A stretch of 64,000 nucleotides of DNA from Gymnothorax reevesii (Eukaryota; Chordata; Actinopteri; Anguilliformes; Muraenidae): positions 74,177,367 through 74,241,366 of the forward strand of contig CM056580.1 of assembly GCA_029721435.1 (NCBI GenBank), written 5' to 3'. The position numbers were made by a program, and so were the translations under genes. This document shows positions 1-12,399 of this stretch, one piece after another (position 1 is the first letter of the stretch; each line of letters starts with the position of its first letter). The notes beneath the pieces were generated by a model, which was not told the DNA's origin, made no database searches, and worked only from the letters and a program-made list of their open reading frames with translations.

Positions 1-797
1 TGTGTTAACACTATTGGAAATACAAAAGAAGAACCACAGATCATTTGACATGCAGTTTTGACAGTGTCTCTCCCAAAGCTACTTGTCCGTTTACCTTTGG
101 ACGCGAAGAAAAACACTTATTTCTCTTCCAAATAGGACGCCACCAGAAATCAGTGGGTAGCTTTTTTTGTTTGATGGCAGCAAACAGCCACTGCCAAAGG
201 GAACTTTAGCTGCTTGTGCTCAGCATTTCACCAAAGACAGCATTGTCATTGAAGGAAATTTCGACACAGGATGAGCGTTTCAGCTGCTTCTCAAACCTGA
301 AGCAGCTGCATCGATCAAGCGCTCAGAACGACAAGCTGCAAGTAACGATATAACAGCAAATAATGTAAGTGAAGCTAATGTGTTACGGGTGGCTAGCAAT
401 AGTTAGCACTAACAACTGGCCTCAAACGCAGGCTTTGTAAAATATCTGAAGATAAAGCCTGTATCAGTCGTGACTGTCCGTGACTCACAGACACAGAAGT
501 TGTAAGTTGCTTTGACAGCATAAGCCAATCTGACGTCAAAGCCAGTTGATTGTGGCTGTAGCACAGCGGCTAACGAGACCAAGTTACTGTTGCTAATGTT
601 TGTGTCCTAAATATGCAAGAGTGATATCAGGGGAAATTCTACAGAAGGTGTGTGAACATAAACTTCATTTGAAGTGAACTTTTAATACTTGTTTGTAATT
701 TGGATGCTGGGTACAACTGTTCACAGTAACAGAACTTGCTGTCTGTAAAACCTGTGTTGCAAGGGTTTGTCTTAGTTTACGTGTCGTGCTAATTACA
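1..797. other. Non-coding, start of repeat patchwork
   Basis: No gene seen. A short stretch near 733-765 (AACTTGCTGTCTGTAAAACC) matches the start of segments at about 1190 and 2097, so the first 3 kb share a common repetitive origin. Confidence 0.4.
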
Positions 798-1264
798 AAA
801 TGCTCCTGGTTAACTTATGAGCAGTAATTCTGATCGGTATGCTTATGTTACTTCGGTAAGCATCAATGTGGCAGTTTCATCATAACGTTGCCCGATTGTA
901 GCCACTACAGTTAGTGATCGCTTCACTTATCCATGACTGGGATCAGCTGGATACTTCACAAATGTCCAAGCAAGCTCTCTGGTGCTACCGTGAAAGCAAT
1001 GCGAAACGTAGAAGCTCTACTGGTATAACAAATGATTTCTCTGCACTACCTTGACATAATTTCATCCCCCTTTAGAAACTGTCGTGGCTAATAAAAAGCC
1101 GAAAAAAGCGGAGATTAAATAGGTAATTCTCTCCTGTTGAAGTGATCGATTTGCTAGCTCCACATAAGCAACTTGTCCGCGCTAAGGGAACTTATGGTCT
1201 GTAAAACCTGTATTATGTTCATAACATCACCGAGCTCTCTCTAGCTGTCACGAACTATCCATAA

Positions 1265-1490
1265 AGCTGCTTTCAAATCAGACACGAAATGAATTTTTCG
1301 CGCGACAGATTAGCCTACATTCAAAGTAAATGCAAAGACACAAATACACACATTATGGGTGCGTTAAGCAGCTTTCACACCAGACGCGAAACAAATTTTT
1401 CGAGCGACTGATTACATTCATGGGCACGTCAAGCCACTTTCACACCGGACGAATGCGAAACTAACTTTTTGCACGACAGACTACATTCAA
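1265..1490 (+). repeat. Three tandem transposon-end-like segments
   Basis: Three related segments start near 1265, 1365 and 1431: AGCTGCTTTCAAATCAGAC, GCAGCTTTCACACCAGAC and AGCCACTTTCACACCGGAC. Each is followed by CGAAA...TTTTTCG/TTTTTGC and GACAGA/GACTGATT. They resemble the terminal repeat of the TAA-flanked element at 40265-41152. The first is preceded by TAA. Confidence 0.5.
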
Positions 1491-1800
1491 AGTCTTAGAC
1501 TGCTTATCAGCTACTGCATGTTAGTTTGCATGCTCTACTGATTAAAAATGCTCCTGGCTAACTTATATGCAACAATTATGATCGGTATGCTTATGTTACT
1601 TCGGTAAGCATCAATGTGACAGTTTTATCATAACATTGCCTGATTGTAGCCACTACAGTTGAAGCTTACCGCAGAGGTGCTGTATGTGTCTGCCGAGTTG
1701 GGCTGCAGTTAGACCAGACGTAGGTTTTGAAGAGCTTGGGGTGCGTTTTTAGGTGCTAGTGAAACGATCATTTTACTAATCCACGACCGGGTCAGCCTGA

Positions 1801-1908
1801 CCAAGATAGCAAGCGCCTCCACTCCGGACCTGCCCCAGCTCTGTGCCGACTCCAGCTGATCCGGCTCAGAGCCGGGGCAGATCAGAAGCGGAGGTGCTTG
1901 CTATCTGG
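1801..1908. mobile_element. Hairpin (foldback) insertion, MITE-like
   Basis: The arms begin AGATAGCAAGCGCCTCC (from 1804) and end GGAGGTGCTTGCTATCT. About 40 bp on each side pair with a few mismatches around a short loop. The segment is absent from the equivalent place in copy A of the surrounding duplication (about 957-965), so it behaves as a discrete insertion. The superfamily is unknown. Confidence 0.6.
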
Positions 1909-2176
1909 GGGTACATCTCCAATGTCTGGGCAAGCTCTCTGATGCTACGGGTGAAAGCAATAGGGACGCGCATAGGCTATAACGTGTCCGGTATAACAAA
2001 CGATTTCTCTGCATTGCCATCGATTGAATATTAAATTCTTTCCTGAAAAAGTGATCAATTCGCTAGCTCCACATAAGCAACAGTTCATGCAAACAGAACT
2101 TACGGTCTGTAAAACCTGTATTATGTTCACGACATAACCGGAGCTCTATCCATCTCTCACACACTATCCATAACGC

Positions 2177-3036
2177 GCCCATTTTCCACGGGGAAAAGCT
2201 GGTCATTCTGAAGCAATAAGTAAACAATTACCAAGGGCATTTCCGAAAAGGCCGTTTAGCCTGGAAATTTCACCCCTCCATCATATACCAGCGAGGAAGC
2301 TGTTCAAGCTAAAAACGCACCACAGCTATGCACACGAACCAGCTGGTCCTAATACACACCGAAGCAGTCCATAAGCTGTTGGTCCACTTTTAGCTGCTCC
2401 TCACTGTCCATGTTTCCCTCTAAACTCAGACCCACCGGATTTCTACGGTCTCTGGTCTACACTTGAGCATGTCGACCCGTTCTACAAATTTGTCTATATG
2501 GGGTGGATTCCAGCTTTCCCTGCATCCTAGCTGTAGAGTAGAAAAACTGCTGTACTCACTACTGTTCCGGTAGCAAACTGTAGCCGATAGCAAATTCGTG
2601 CTTGAGCTGCCAGACTTTCGCACTGTGTCCTCCATATTCGCCGCTGCATTTATTAGAACAAGTTCATTTCATTAGATCTATACACATGTACTGTGTTAGA
2701 TTGCAGAAATTTGGCAGCAGTGTCTCACGTTTCACTTTGGGGAGGAGGACCCGGAAAACTGCATTCTGCTGCCTCATCCCGCCCAACTCCGCCCTGCACA
2801 GAGCTGGCCAGTCAGAAGAAAGTGGGGACACGGGGAGTGGAGGCTATAGCGGAAGAGCCACCCCAACGAGCCGTTTCAGGCAGAGACTACAATGGACTAC
2901 AAATGGGTCTTTTTGAGGATGGCAGTATGAGCTAAACAAGGACCCTGTTTTTGACTTTGAATGATCAGGAGTACTCTAGGGGAGTCCAAGATCAAAATAT
3001 AAATTTGGAAATATAGCAAAATAGGTCTCCTTTAAG
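2177..3036. mobile_element. TTAA-type DNA transposon terminus and flanking non-coding sequence
   Basis: The right edge near 3017-3036 reads, on the minus strand, TTAAAGGAGACCTATTTTGC. This type of TTAA-flanked end is familiar from fish DNA transposons (Kolobok/piggyBac-like target). No matching opposite end or transposase was identified. Small open frames at 2426-2635 and 2602-2935 show no recognisable domain. Confidence 0.35.
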
Positions 3037-4336
3037 CTACGGTGAGTCAATGTCACTGGCACGTGAGGAAGGCCAAAGCCTTCCTCGGGCTCTCATTGGT
3101 TAAACCTTTATGAGGGATGGAAAGATGGCGACCTGCAGGTTTTTGTTTTATGACTTCATTGCTTATAAACGGTGAATATCACTATTTACGCAAGCACAAA
3201 GACAGAGAGGTAGAGAGAACTCAATTATAACAGATGTTAGCCCCAGAAAAACTAATTAATTAAAGCTGTTCAGATCATAGACTGTATATAGCCTAAAGGC
3301 TTAGAATAGCATGTCTCTAAATGATGATGGGAAGAAATTACAATTGCACTAAATTCGAATTGGCTTGCTAGCTCGCTAACTTGCCCCCTAGTTGGCAACC
3401 AAAACATTATCATTATTTCACAAATATGAATATTAACTTGTTTACGAAAATATGCAGTTTAGAATATGGGGACTCACCATTAGCCTCTCTTTGCGCTCTA
3501 ATGAAATATGGCATCTGAACGGATTTAATTATAACATAGACTTAGTTCTGTACATTGTCAACTATCCTGTCTTGTAGCCAGCTAGCCATATTATATAAAT
3601 CCTCTTCAGTATTGACTCATGAATACAAGATAAGTTTTGTGGCTTTTTGGAGTTGTCAATGTTTCTCCATGTCATCGGTGATGTCACTTATTTCAGTCAG
3701 TGGCACACTAAACTTCTTCACAGTGAGCAAGATCTCATTCCGACATTGATAGTGAGATTTTTGACAGTGTTCCTCGTACAGCCTCTAACTACACATGATC
3801 GAGACATTGTATATTTGTTGAATAAAATGTATTAAAAACTAACCCAAAGGCAAAGAATTAGCTCAGATATTTCGCCTCGAACATACGAGCTTGTATATTA
3901 ACGTTGAATTGAAAGCTGTAACGAGTTTCAGAACAACATCACATACAAAAATTAATTCATACTTTGCTTTTCAGCAATCTGGGAAATCGCATTGCAGCTG
4001 TGCTGGTTTTTGATCTTTTTTCAACACACATAGGATGATTGAGCTCGGTTACAATGTATTTGGGGAATGAGTAACATAAATTACCAAAAACTGTGAAAAA
4101 GTCAGGTATGTTTGGGTTCCCCTTTAAAAATTTTCACTTTCTCCCAGTGTCAGAACATACAAAGAAGGGGTGGCTTTGAATTATTATCAAGGAAAATCTT
4201 TTGCTAGCTTAGTAAGTATTTCCAATTTGAGTTAATATTTAAACTTCTTTGTCGAACTTATTGCCTAGGGAGCTAAGTGCCATGCTCAAAATTGGGATGG
4301 ATGCATTACCTTTCTATAGACATTATGTATGAGTAC
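3037..4336. other. Non-coding, nothing recognised
   Basis: AT-rich sequence with scattered stops in all frames and no repeat end or conserved coding signal that I can name. Confidence 0.4.
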
Positions 4337-5095
4337 ACTGCCGGGCAAAAAAAAGTGGTAATTTTGATTTAAATAAGCAAGTGTTTGCAAGGCTATGATT
4401 GAGTCATTATTGAAATGATTAATATGTTTCAACAGGCAACAATCTTTGAACCTAGACTGATGCAGTTTGTGGAAAAGATGTTTCTGTGTTTCAAGGGACA
4501 AATTCTTGATCTGCGGAAAAAAGAAAGAAATGAATTGGGTGAAGAACTGTCTGACGTGTTGTAAAAAATCTGGAAAAACAGCGGTGAACCATCTATTTTG
4601 CTGCAGAAATGGGCTGAAAAAAATGAAAGCTCGTAATCAAAGATCATTGAAATGCTTGGAGAGGTCTCATCATGAAAAATCGACAATAAAACTCATGGCA
4701 AAAGTAAGAGCGTATCCATTGCACAACACAACAAGAATTTGTAGGATTTGGACTCAACATCTGGGTGACCACAGGAAAGCCACTTGTTAGTGAGGCTAAT
4801 TAGGAAAAAATTTCAGTTTTCTAGTTTGCATAAACATTGGACCGTGGAGCAATGGAAACAGGTCAGGTGGTCAGATGAGTTCAGATAGATTTACCTTATT
4901 CCATTGCAATGGGCGCATCAGGGAAAGAAAGGAAGCCCAAAGTGCCCATTGTACGAGCCTATGGAGGGAGTATTATGATCTGGGATTGCTTTAACTGGTC
5001 AGGCTGTGCCCTGACCAAAGCCAAAATCAATATCTTGTCACCAGGGCAAAATGCAGCAATGTCTTGCTGGGTCTGTTCACGAAATATGTTCTTTC
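4337..5095 (+). mobile_element. Tc1-like transposon remnant (3'-truncated, inactivated)
   Basis: The left end TACACTGCCGGGCAAAAAAA resembles the terminal repeat of a common fish Tc1-like family. The interior keeps broken pieces of its transposase gene on the plus strand: WTQHLGDHRKATC in one frame near 4751, then MGASGKERKPKVPIV and GGSIMIWDCFNWSG near 4909-5000. Stops and frameshifts break the reading frame. The sequence loses the family after about 5095, so the right end and the third catalytic acidic residue are missing. A second remnant of similar type is at 42190-42690. Confidence 0.7.
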
Positions 5096-5194
5096 AAAAG
5101 GTACCAAGCAATTACAGACCTGATACTACTCATCAACCCCTGGACCCTTTGCTTTTAAGCTTGATTTGTAACATCAGGTGTGTAGCTGCTTAGC

Positions 5195-5262
5195 AGCAAT
5201 GAAAGCCTGCACCCACACCGGCCCCTTCTGGGAAAGATTGGGGACCCCTGTTCTAAGGGTAT
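5195..5262. repeat. hAT-like repeat end fragment
   Basis: The phrase TTGGGGACCCCTGTTCTAAG resembles the ends of short fish foldback repeats of hAT type. No partner end was found nearby. Confidence 0.3.
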
Positions 5263-8200
5263 GTTCCTCCTCCTTTTCATCAAATTCATGCCTCATTAGC
5301 CACCTGATGATAATGTTTAACAACTGACTGAGAGTGGGTTTTCACTTACCATATTTTGAGGGACTAGATCGTGTGAAGAGAACCAAAATGATCTCATGGG
5401 ATTTTACCTTGGAGACAAAAATCTTGATTTTAGATTTTTCAGCCTGCAATGGCATAAACACCTGTCAAAAACCTAATTTTGCATTAGGCCCTCTTGTCAG
5501 GAGGCATCAGACACTTTAATAACACTTACACACCATAAACATATGAGGTGATGTCTTAGGCTTCACTTCTACATTCCACCATTTTCAGAAAGAAGATTGA
5601 CAGTAAATTACTGTTTTCTGTGATGTGAGAGTAATCTTCACCTGTGAGCTAGGTGAGGCCTCAGACCTAATCTGGCTTTGCGATGCATTGCCCCTTCCTT
5701 GTACACTGGGTCATGGGTCAGCAGGTCTTATTGGCTGGGTAAGAGGGATGGTGGAGCTGGGCAAAACCAGTTTCCACAGCCAGTCGACTCATCGTTGAGG
5801 TGTGACGCCACTCAGCCTCTGAAGATAAGCCACGACGCGCGCCAAGACTGGACAGGAAGCATTCACAGACGGATTCCGCTTTAACCAAAGGAAAATTTAT
5901 TTTTATTTATTTTGTGTTCACATGCAGGGGACATGAAAAGAACTCATAACTTTCCCTTCTGTCACTGCAGTATGTTTTGATCATGGATAAGTGCAGTTTT
6001 CGTTTGAAGTAATAGTGAATTACAAGCAATTATGCCAGAAGACTTAAGGTGCAGGTAGACTGCAGGTCAGTGATTAGTCCAACCATTACACGTCAAGCGA
6101 AGGATACCCTGCTAAGCAAATCTTTCTGTCTTTTTAGGCAAAGTCATAGCAAGCTTATTCTTCCTGCAAATTTTGTTATCCTTCTGGACTCTGGAAGGAC
6201 ATTAAAGCAGGTGGAGCTCCACACTAGAGCTGCTTCGGGCCTGAGAGCTTTGATATGGTGCAGGACTGCTTTTCTTCAGCCAGTGGGCCCAGACCAGAGA
6301 AAGCAGCTGTCAGGTACCAGCTGATTAGGTTAGCACTGCTAGCTCAGGATTTTGTGATTGAGTTGGGAGAGAAAGCAAGCTAAGCCATCACTGTACAGGG
6401 CCTGGGTAGTTCCAAACAAAAGTAATGCATAAGCCTTTTATGAGAGCTTGGCAGCCAAGCGGAATGCATGCCGTTGAGTCCTCAAAGGTCAATGATTGTC
6501 ATTCAGATTCCCAGGCCTTGATCACAGCACCTTCATATCAGGGCCAGAGTTTTTATCTTGCATCAAAAATAACAGCAACAAAAATGTGGCTAATGGCTAT
6601 TAAGTGCACTGATGGGGGTGAAAGAAATATGCGGACAAGTGGGTTGCGCTATTTTGTTTTGAATTTCTTTTCTCATTTTAAACCCATTCCAACAACAAGA
6701 AAGACCTAATCAGGACACACGATTGTGATCTCAAGAAAGATGCCAATACTGATTTACATGCTGGAAAAAAACGAAGTTGTTCGGGCAAGTGGTATAAAAG
6801 AACACTGTTATGCATGGTCAGAAATCCATATTTGAACTGGAGTTAATCAGTGAACAATGTAACTGTTATCCTTGAGATTATTTGAATGCATTTATGCAGT
6901 CGAAAAAAATATTCCTACATATAAAACCAGTTTTCACTGCTCTTCCCATTTTAAGTTAAATGGTTGATCATGTTGTCTGTGGAGTCGCATATCATAATCA
7001 CACAAAATTGACTGTATATACATTTCTGAGAAATAATACTTTATGCAGTTAGTATGAAGTTTTGTTCATGGATGTTTTAGAAAATTTTGTGGTATTTCAG
7101 AGGTGTGGCTACTAAAATGTTGATTGCAGGATAAAGATGCATGCAGGTTTATTTTGCTCTCGGTAAAGTTTATCGAGGTGACGCAATTCTGACTACTAAA
7201 ACAAGAACCTTGTCAAGTTGATCAATGGAATTCAGCAAATACGTGTCCAGATGAATGATTGTCATCCTACCTAATCGGGGAGAACAAGCAGCACCTGTTA
7301 AGTGTGGAGTACTCTCGGAGTGAACCTTTTGTTAATCATGAAAATGACTGAGAACAGGTCAGGACTAATAATTATTTTAAACTGATGTTTTGTCCACCCC
7401 AATTCTCAGTTCTACTAAATTTACCCCATGATTTCATCGCTGTTAGATCGCGTATGGAGAGAAACCGTGTCTTCAGTGGCTAATTACGATAATTGGAAAA
7501 CGCATCAATAAAGAAAAATAATTGAGAACTAGCCAGTAGTATCCTAATTGTCATAAAGGGACGTGTCTGTGCCACCTCAATTCCCATTTCAAGCTCTGCC
7601 ACTGCACTTTTACCTGTCTGCAGCGACAAGGCTTCAAATGCAGCAGGCAGCATTGCACTGTACGGTCCCATCACCATAATTTAAGTTCTTCACAACTTTT
7701 GTCACAGTCACCCTTCTGTTGGTTTGTACCAGAAGGGACAGTCTTTCTTTCCCTTGCGTATCACATTGTTTGTCCAGTTACTTGACTTGTGGGATACTGT
7801 ACTGTATTGTGTTTATATGAAGGAATTTATTTAATCGCAATTATGGAAAAGATTGGAAAGGTTTGGAAAATGCAAGTAAAAAAGCAATGATCAGATGGGC
7901 CTGGACAACTTTGTTATTTACTGCATCCACAAATGCAAGTCAAGACTGTACTATGGACCAATGAAGCCATGTGTCAAAAACATCCAGAAACACTGCCCTC
8001 TTCTCTGGACTTGAGCTCATATTAAATGGACTGATGCACAGTGGAATTGCGTTGTGGTCTGACCTCTTATCTGTTTAATTTTTTTATAGTGGCAATGGTC
8101 ATTTTGTTCTCTTGGGCTAATGAAGAATGGGACGTTTCTGGTTGTTACAAACATTAGTTTCAAAAGTCAGTATCTGTCGTGGCTTGGCCGTGAATTGATG

Positions 8201-10749
8201 CCAATGGCATGAGTAACTTGAACATGCAGAACGGCATGCAGTACTGTGCCAAAGTTTTTGCCTTCCTAGAATTTTTTTTTTCTCCAAATTTCGTCTTGAA
8301 TGGTTTTTTGATTTCGTCGTGAGCACTGTTATAGATAAAAAGTATGTTTGAGACACTAAATGCTCATTCTAAAAATAGTCTTTCAAAAATGTTTGTATTA
8401 AATGAAAGACACTTGATGATAACAACCCTGATCTCACATCAGAAGAGCTGTGGCAACTTTTCCAAAATGATTAGAACAAACAAACACATCATACAACAAA
8501 ACCAGAGAACAGTGTTCCTAATATTTAGGCAATAGTAGTCATTCCTGATAATGCTTGGATTTATTTATTTATTTATTTTTTTGGTAGTTCACAGCTCTGA
8601 AGTACAATTTTCGAAATGTATAAACCTTCCATTTTTTAAATTTTTTTGGAAGCAATTTTGCTGAACTGAATTACTTTAAGTGAGCTTAAAACATTTGGAC
8701 TCTACTATATATATGCATTTTTATGCAATATATGTGTCTTAAGTGGCATCTTATTAGGGACCCCCTGCTTATTTCAAGAAGTCACATTTTGCATGTGTTA
8801 CAACAGGGTAGCTACCTTACTGAGGAGTGCAGTTGATAGACTAGGATTCCAGCAGTCCAGGCCTGTCTCCAGTTCAAATTGTGGTGCTTAAAGAAGCTCA
8901 TATGGCGGTGAAGACCCCACATGTATGATCAGCCAACGACATATACGAAAAAAAGAAGAATGTTACAGAACTTTAAGAACTGGGAACAGTGGTGTCCTCA
9001 GTTCCTCAGACAATTTTTTATAGGGCTGTTAAAAGGAAAGGAGATGTAAGGGAACATTCACTCCTCTCCCAACTTTTCTGGAATGTGTTTGGGGCATAAA
9101 ATTCAACTGCATTTGTCTCCAAAAAATTGATAGAATAGGGAAAAATTGCTTGTTTGCTTGGTCTTTCAATTTTGTACAGCTCAAAGATGATTTAAAAATC
9201 ACGGTTTTCTTATTTTAAATAAACTTGTTTATAAATGGGTTAGTATATCAGCAAGTTTTATTGACTTCAGTACAAATATCGCTTCATTTTATATTATTAT
9301 GGTGGTAGGTGAGCCAGGTCACATAGAAAGCAATCTTTATCCAGAAACGCAGGCCCATCACTGATGCAGTCAATGAAAATCATCTAATGATGAATCAAAC
9401 CTTACTTTAAATGTTTGGGGATAGGGGTGCTTTGATCCATATCTTTTATGTAACTTGAACCTCAATGTTTAGAAAGCCTGCATGTTTTAAGATGCATCAT
9501 AGAGTCCCTCTTTATCTCCAGATGCACTATGCACTTTATCAGAGCTGAAATACAGTTGCAGTCATTGTTTGACAGTGGAATCAAAAACCTCTTCATATTG
9601 CTAGCATTTGCTCTAACACATAGCACCATAGGTCGTCGGTTAAATTGCACAGGATTTTCCAAGCTGTGAAGTATTGTAAGTCCATATCGATTGATTGGAG
9701 ACTTGCGTGATTTGAGGAAAACTGGCAATGCAATTCCATAAACATTAAGATGGCATTTTAAAGCCACTAAGCTAATTTTTGGATTGGCATACACCAGTTT
9801 AGAATGCACTTTTTATGTAGATTTTTAGTCAAACATCACTTGTACTGGCCTTTTTTTACATTGTACTTTGCAACATGCAACTTTAGCATAATGGTGTTTG
9901 TTTTCGCTGCTACTTTAAGTATATACGGATTACAAGTGCAAACAGAACTGGAGCACTGAAATACTGAACTATGAATGTTTGTTTAGTTTGCTTTCAGAGT
10001 ACATATTTCACTGAATGGGAGCACTTGATACAGTTTTACTCTGTGGCTGGAATATCTGCCTAACTGTTCATTTACTGAAAACAGTTAACAAGTTAAATAG
10101 CTAGCTATCTCTACAGCTTTAATCTCAGTAGGATCGCCCTCACTCGCATGGTCACCAATATCCCCTTATAATAGCAATGGGCATAAACATAGACGTAGGA
10201 AGAAGTTTGGTCTGTTTGACATCGGGAGATACGTACAGAGATCTGACAATGAGTTGTATTTACAAAGCAAGCTATTTTTTATGCTTGAAAGCCATGATGA
10301 GACAGGCTTTTATTTCAAAATGAAGTCTATTTAAGCCTGAATGGAAGATTAATATGGTCCAGGTCACCAGTGTCAGCAAAGCTGCCTTCTCCTGTCCGTG
10401 TGAGGTTAGGCCAGGCTTCATCTGACTGTACAAGGGGTCAGGGTAAGGTAATGCACCACTGTGGAACACCAGAGGCGAGCTCCTTCATGTACCCCAACTC
10501 ATGTGAATGATTTATATCTCCTCATCTGAAGGCAAATAATAAGACATTACTTGGGGCATGATAATTGCCAATGACAGAGAATGCATGAGCTGATAGGGAT
10601 AGTACATATTGCTATTATTGGATTATATTGTGATCAGTTATATTGTGCAAATTAAAATGAGAATGCTCAGCAACATCATTGCTTTTTTGGCTATAAATAT
10701 AAAATCCATAATTATCTTGACTAACTTGCATCTCCATTTCAGTCCACCA
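5263..10749. other. Intergenic, downstream of nkx3.1; no gene recognised
   Basis: All open frames here are short and lack family motifs. A GC-richer block at about 5640-5880 contrasts with the AT-rich surroundings and is a possible conserved non-coding element, with no motif support. The 115-codon minus frame at 9462-9809 has no recognisable domain. Confidence 0.4.
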
Positions 10750-10784
10750 CAGACAGGCAGGCAGGCCGACCATCAGCCAGACAG

Positions 10785-10824
<40 letters not shown>

Positions 10825-10897
10825 AGCCAGACAGACACACACACACACACACAATCAGACAGACAGACAGACACACACACACTCGCTCTCTCTCTCT
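10750..10897. repeat. Compound microsatellite (CA)n/(CAGA)n/(CT)n
   Basis: Runs of CA are interrupted by AATCAGCCAGACAGA-type units, then (ACAG)n and CTCTCT. The open frames across it are artefacts of the simple repeat. Confidence 0.95.
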
Positions 10898-11181
10898 AAC
10901 GTATATGCGTGATAAACATCCAATACTCATCTGCTTCTTCCTTTGTTGTATTGTTGTAGACCCATCAAAGCAGGCACAATTGCACAATGTTAGAATTTAT
11001 ACATCATAACCTTTCCGAGGATGAGGTTTTTAAACGTTTTTCAAAATATTGAGTGACTACTCATGAACACTATATCCCATTACCATTAGTGATTTTGTTT
11101 TCTTTTGTTAGCTAGTGCATATATAAATTTGACAGAAACTGATACAAACCAATGTAAAGCAAATCTGAGAAGGAAGAACGG

Positions 11182-11187
11182 TTTATT
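11182..11187 (-). other. Candidate poly(A) signal of nkx3.1
   Basis: AATAAA on the minus strand 84 nt after the nkx3.1 stop, followed by a GT-rich stretch (TTGGTTTGTATC). This would give a short 3' UTR of about 110 nt; a more distal site is possible. Confidence 0.45.
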
Positions 11188-11270
11188 ATATAAAGATAAC
11201 ATTTTTACATGCTTTTTGCAAACCAGAACAAAAGAAAGTTTTAAATTGTCCAGCGTTGAATTATCTTTTT

Positions 11271-11701
11271 TCACCACAATGTTGATTTCCATGCATCAAT
11301 ACTATTGATGCCGTAAAAGTATGGCCGGTACTGGAAAGCTTTATACATTGTTGCGAGAAGTGACGCTCTGACCAAGTCCTCTGTGCCATTGAAAGATTGT
11401 CCATCTGGCTGTTGAAATAAGTCCTTGCCATAATCTGATGCCATTTGCTTCCGCTTGGTTTTGTACCTTCTGTTCTGAAACCAGATTTTAACTTGTGTTT
11501 CAGTCAGTCGCAGACTGCTGGCAAGATGAGCTCTCTCGGGAGCCGACAGGTACTTTTGATGGTTGAATTTCTTCTCCAGTTCCAGGACTTGAAGGTGCGA
11601 AAAAGCAGCCCGAGAGCGCTTTTGCTTGCTTACGCCTCCCAGGTTCTCAGCCGGTGGACCTCTATATACCTCAGTGTTGGGGTAAGTCCTTTCGTTTGAA
11701 T
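11271..11701 (-). CDS. nkx3.1: nkx3.1 exon 2 (homeobox exon)
   Basis: The acceptor is a pyrimidine-rich TTCTTCCTCCAG, with AG at 11703-11702. The exon codes the end of codon 84, a 25-residue linker, the whole homeodomain and a 57-residue C-terminal tail rich in Tyr (QYRPYFYG). The TGA stop is at 11273-11271. The 431-nt length restores the frame exactly with exon 1. Confidence 0.95.
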
Positions 11702-12243
11702 CTGGAGGAAGAATACTACGTATTAAAAGTCGGCTCTTGCGACTGAGAATGAACGTTCACGCGTAAACCCATGACGATTTGATCATGAACTGAATATGGC
11801 TTTAAATGCTCCATATAACCTATTCATTGAAGGAATAGAGTAGGCGGCGAAGACTTTTATTTGGTATTATTATTATTATTGATGAATGAATTACTGCGAC
11901 TCCAGTTTCCTTGCTTTACAACAACTCATGAAAGACAAACTGAAGTACACGTTTTATTAAAATCGAAATACTGCGAATTAGCCACAATTTTACCTGATTC
12001 ATCAGTGCCTATCCCTGTTGTCGGCGCCTCATCCTTGTGGCCAGCATCACTCACTAGTGAACCGATTCGAATCGAATTTTCGTCGGTCCATTTCTCAGTG
12101 AGTTTTGTGTCTTCACCTGCGGTACTTCTTTTTTGTTGTACTAACTCCCCGAAGACTGCGTGCCCCAAAGAACATTTGTCCTCTTTAATTGATAGTATAT
12201 CTTGAATAAAAAACGATGTTAATGGCTTGGCAGAGGCTGACAT
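11271..12243 (-). CDS. nkx3.1: NK3 homeobox transcription factor Nkx3.1 (complete, 2 exons)
   Basis: Nuclear DNA-binding transcription factor of the NK3 class; in vertebrates it acts in sclerotome, skeletal and urogenital development. Coding exons are 12243-11994 and 11701-11271, joined in phase 1 across a 292-bp intron, giving 226 aa. The start is the ATG at 12243, with A at -3; an in-frame GTG 18 nt upstream is not a credible eukaryotic start. Residues 8-17 carry a TN (Groucho-binding) motif, [10 protein letters not shown]. The homeodomain is residues 110-169: it begins QKRSRAAFS, and helix 3 reads [14 protein letters not shown] with Tyr54, the NK-class hallmark. The NK2-specific domain is absent, and the protein ends in ...STLW, as expected for Nkx3.1 rather than NK2. 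Neighbours nkx2.7 and stc1 lie on the same strand, as at human 8p21. Both exons are open and the splice sites are canonical. The alternatives nkx3.2 or nkx3.3 are disfavoured by the stc1/nkx2.7 context. Confidence 0.95.
11994..12243 (-). CDS. nkx3.1: nkx3.1 exon 1 (TN-motif exon)
   Basis: Codes residues 1-83 plus the first base of codon 84. The donor reads TCAG|GTAAA on the minus strand, with GT at 11993-11992. Past the TN motif the segment is acidic and Ser/Thr-rich and shows no further domain, as usual for the NK3 N-terminal linker. Confidence 0.93.
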
Positions 12244-12318
12244 TTTAGTGGCCAGATGCACCGACGTGGTTAAGTAGATCCTAAGTTCTATGACAGCAGT
12301 ATCTCTCCTCTCTTCTCA

Positions 12319-12327
12319 TTTTATATA
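12319..12327 (-). promoter_or_regulatory. TATA box of nkx3.1
   Basis: The minus strand reads TATATAAAA at 12327-12319, 76 bp upstream of the start codon. A start site about 30 bp downstream would leave a 5' UTR of roughly 45-50 nt. The placement is inferred from spacing only. Confidence 0.55.
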
Positions 12328-12383
12328 GTGCCTTCCTCACGGGTGTCATCAACTCCCACTGGCGGTGTGCTAGCACAGCTGCC

Positions 12384-12390
12384 GACGTCA
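12384..12390 (-). promoter_or_regulatory. CRE-like half-palindrome upstream of nkx3.1
   Basis: GACGTCA (TGACGTC on the gene strand) lies about 60 bp upstream of the TATA box. It matches the CREB/ATF core. A single short motif in a promoter is weak evidence. Confidence 0.25.
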
Positions 12391-12399
12391 TCGATACTC

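Larger units (their letters stand above)
798..2176 (+). repeat. Degenerate direct duplication (two copies, about 0.5-0.6 kb each)
   Basis: 798-1271 resembles 1545-2176 in the same order and orientation. Shared blocks include AAAATGCTCCTGG (798/1545), GGTATGCTTATGTTACTTCG, GCAAGCTCTCTG, TATAACAAA.GATTTCTCTGCA and GGTCTGTAAAACCTGTATTA (about 1196/2104). Indels separate the copies. Neither codes for a recognisable protein. Confidence 0.75.

Noticed and set aside
9462..9809. 115-codon minus-strand frame
   Set aside because: No recognisable motif, no splice context and no coding-like composition; consistent with chance.
11861..12205. 114-codon plus-strand frame over nkx3.1 exon 1
   Set aside because: It is antisense to a confidently assigned coding exon and has no domain of its own.
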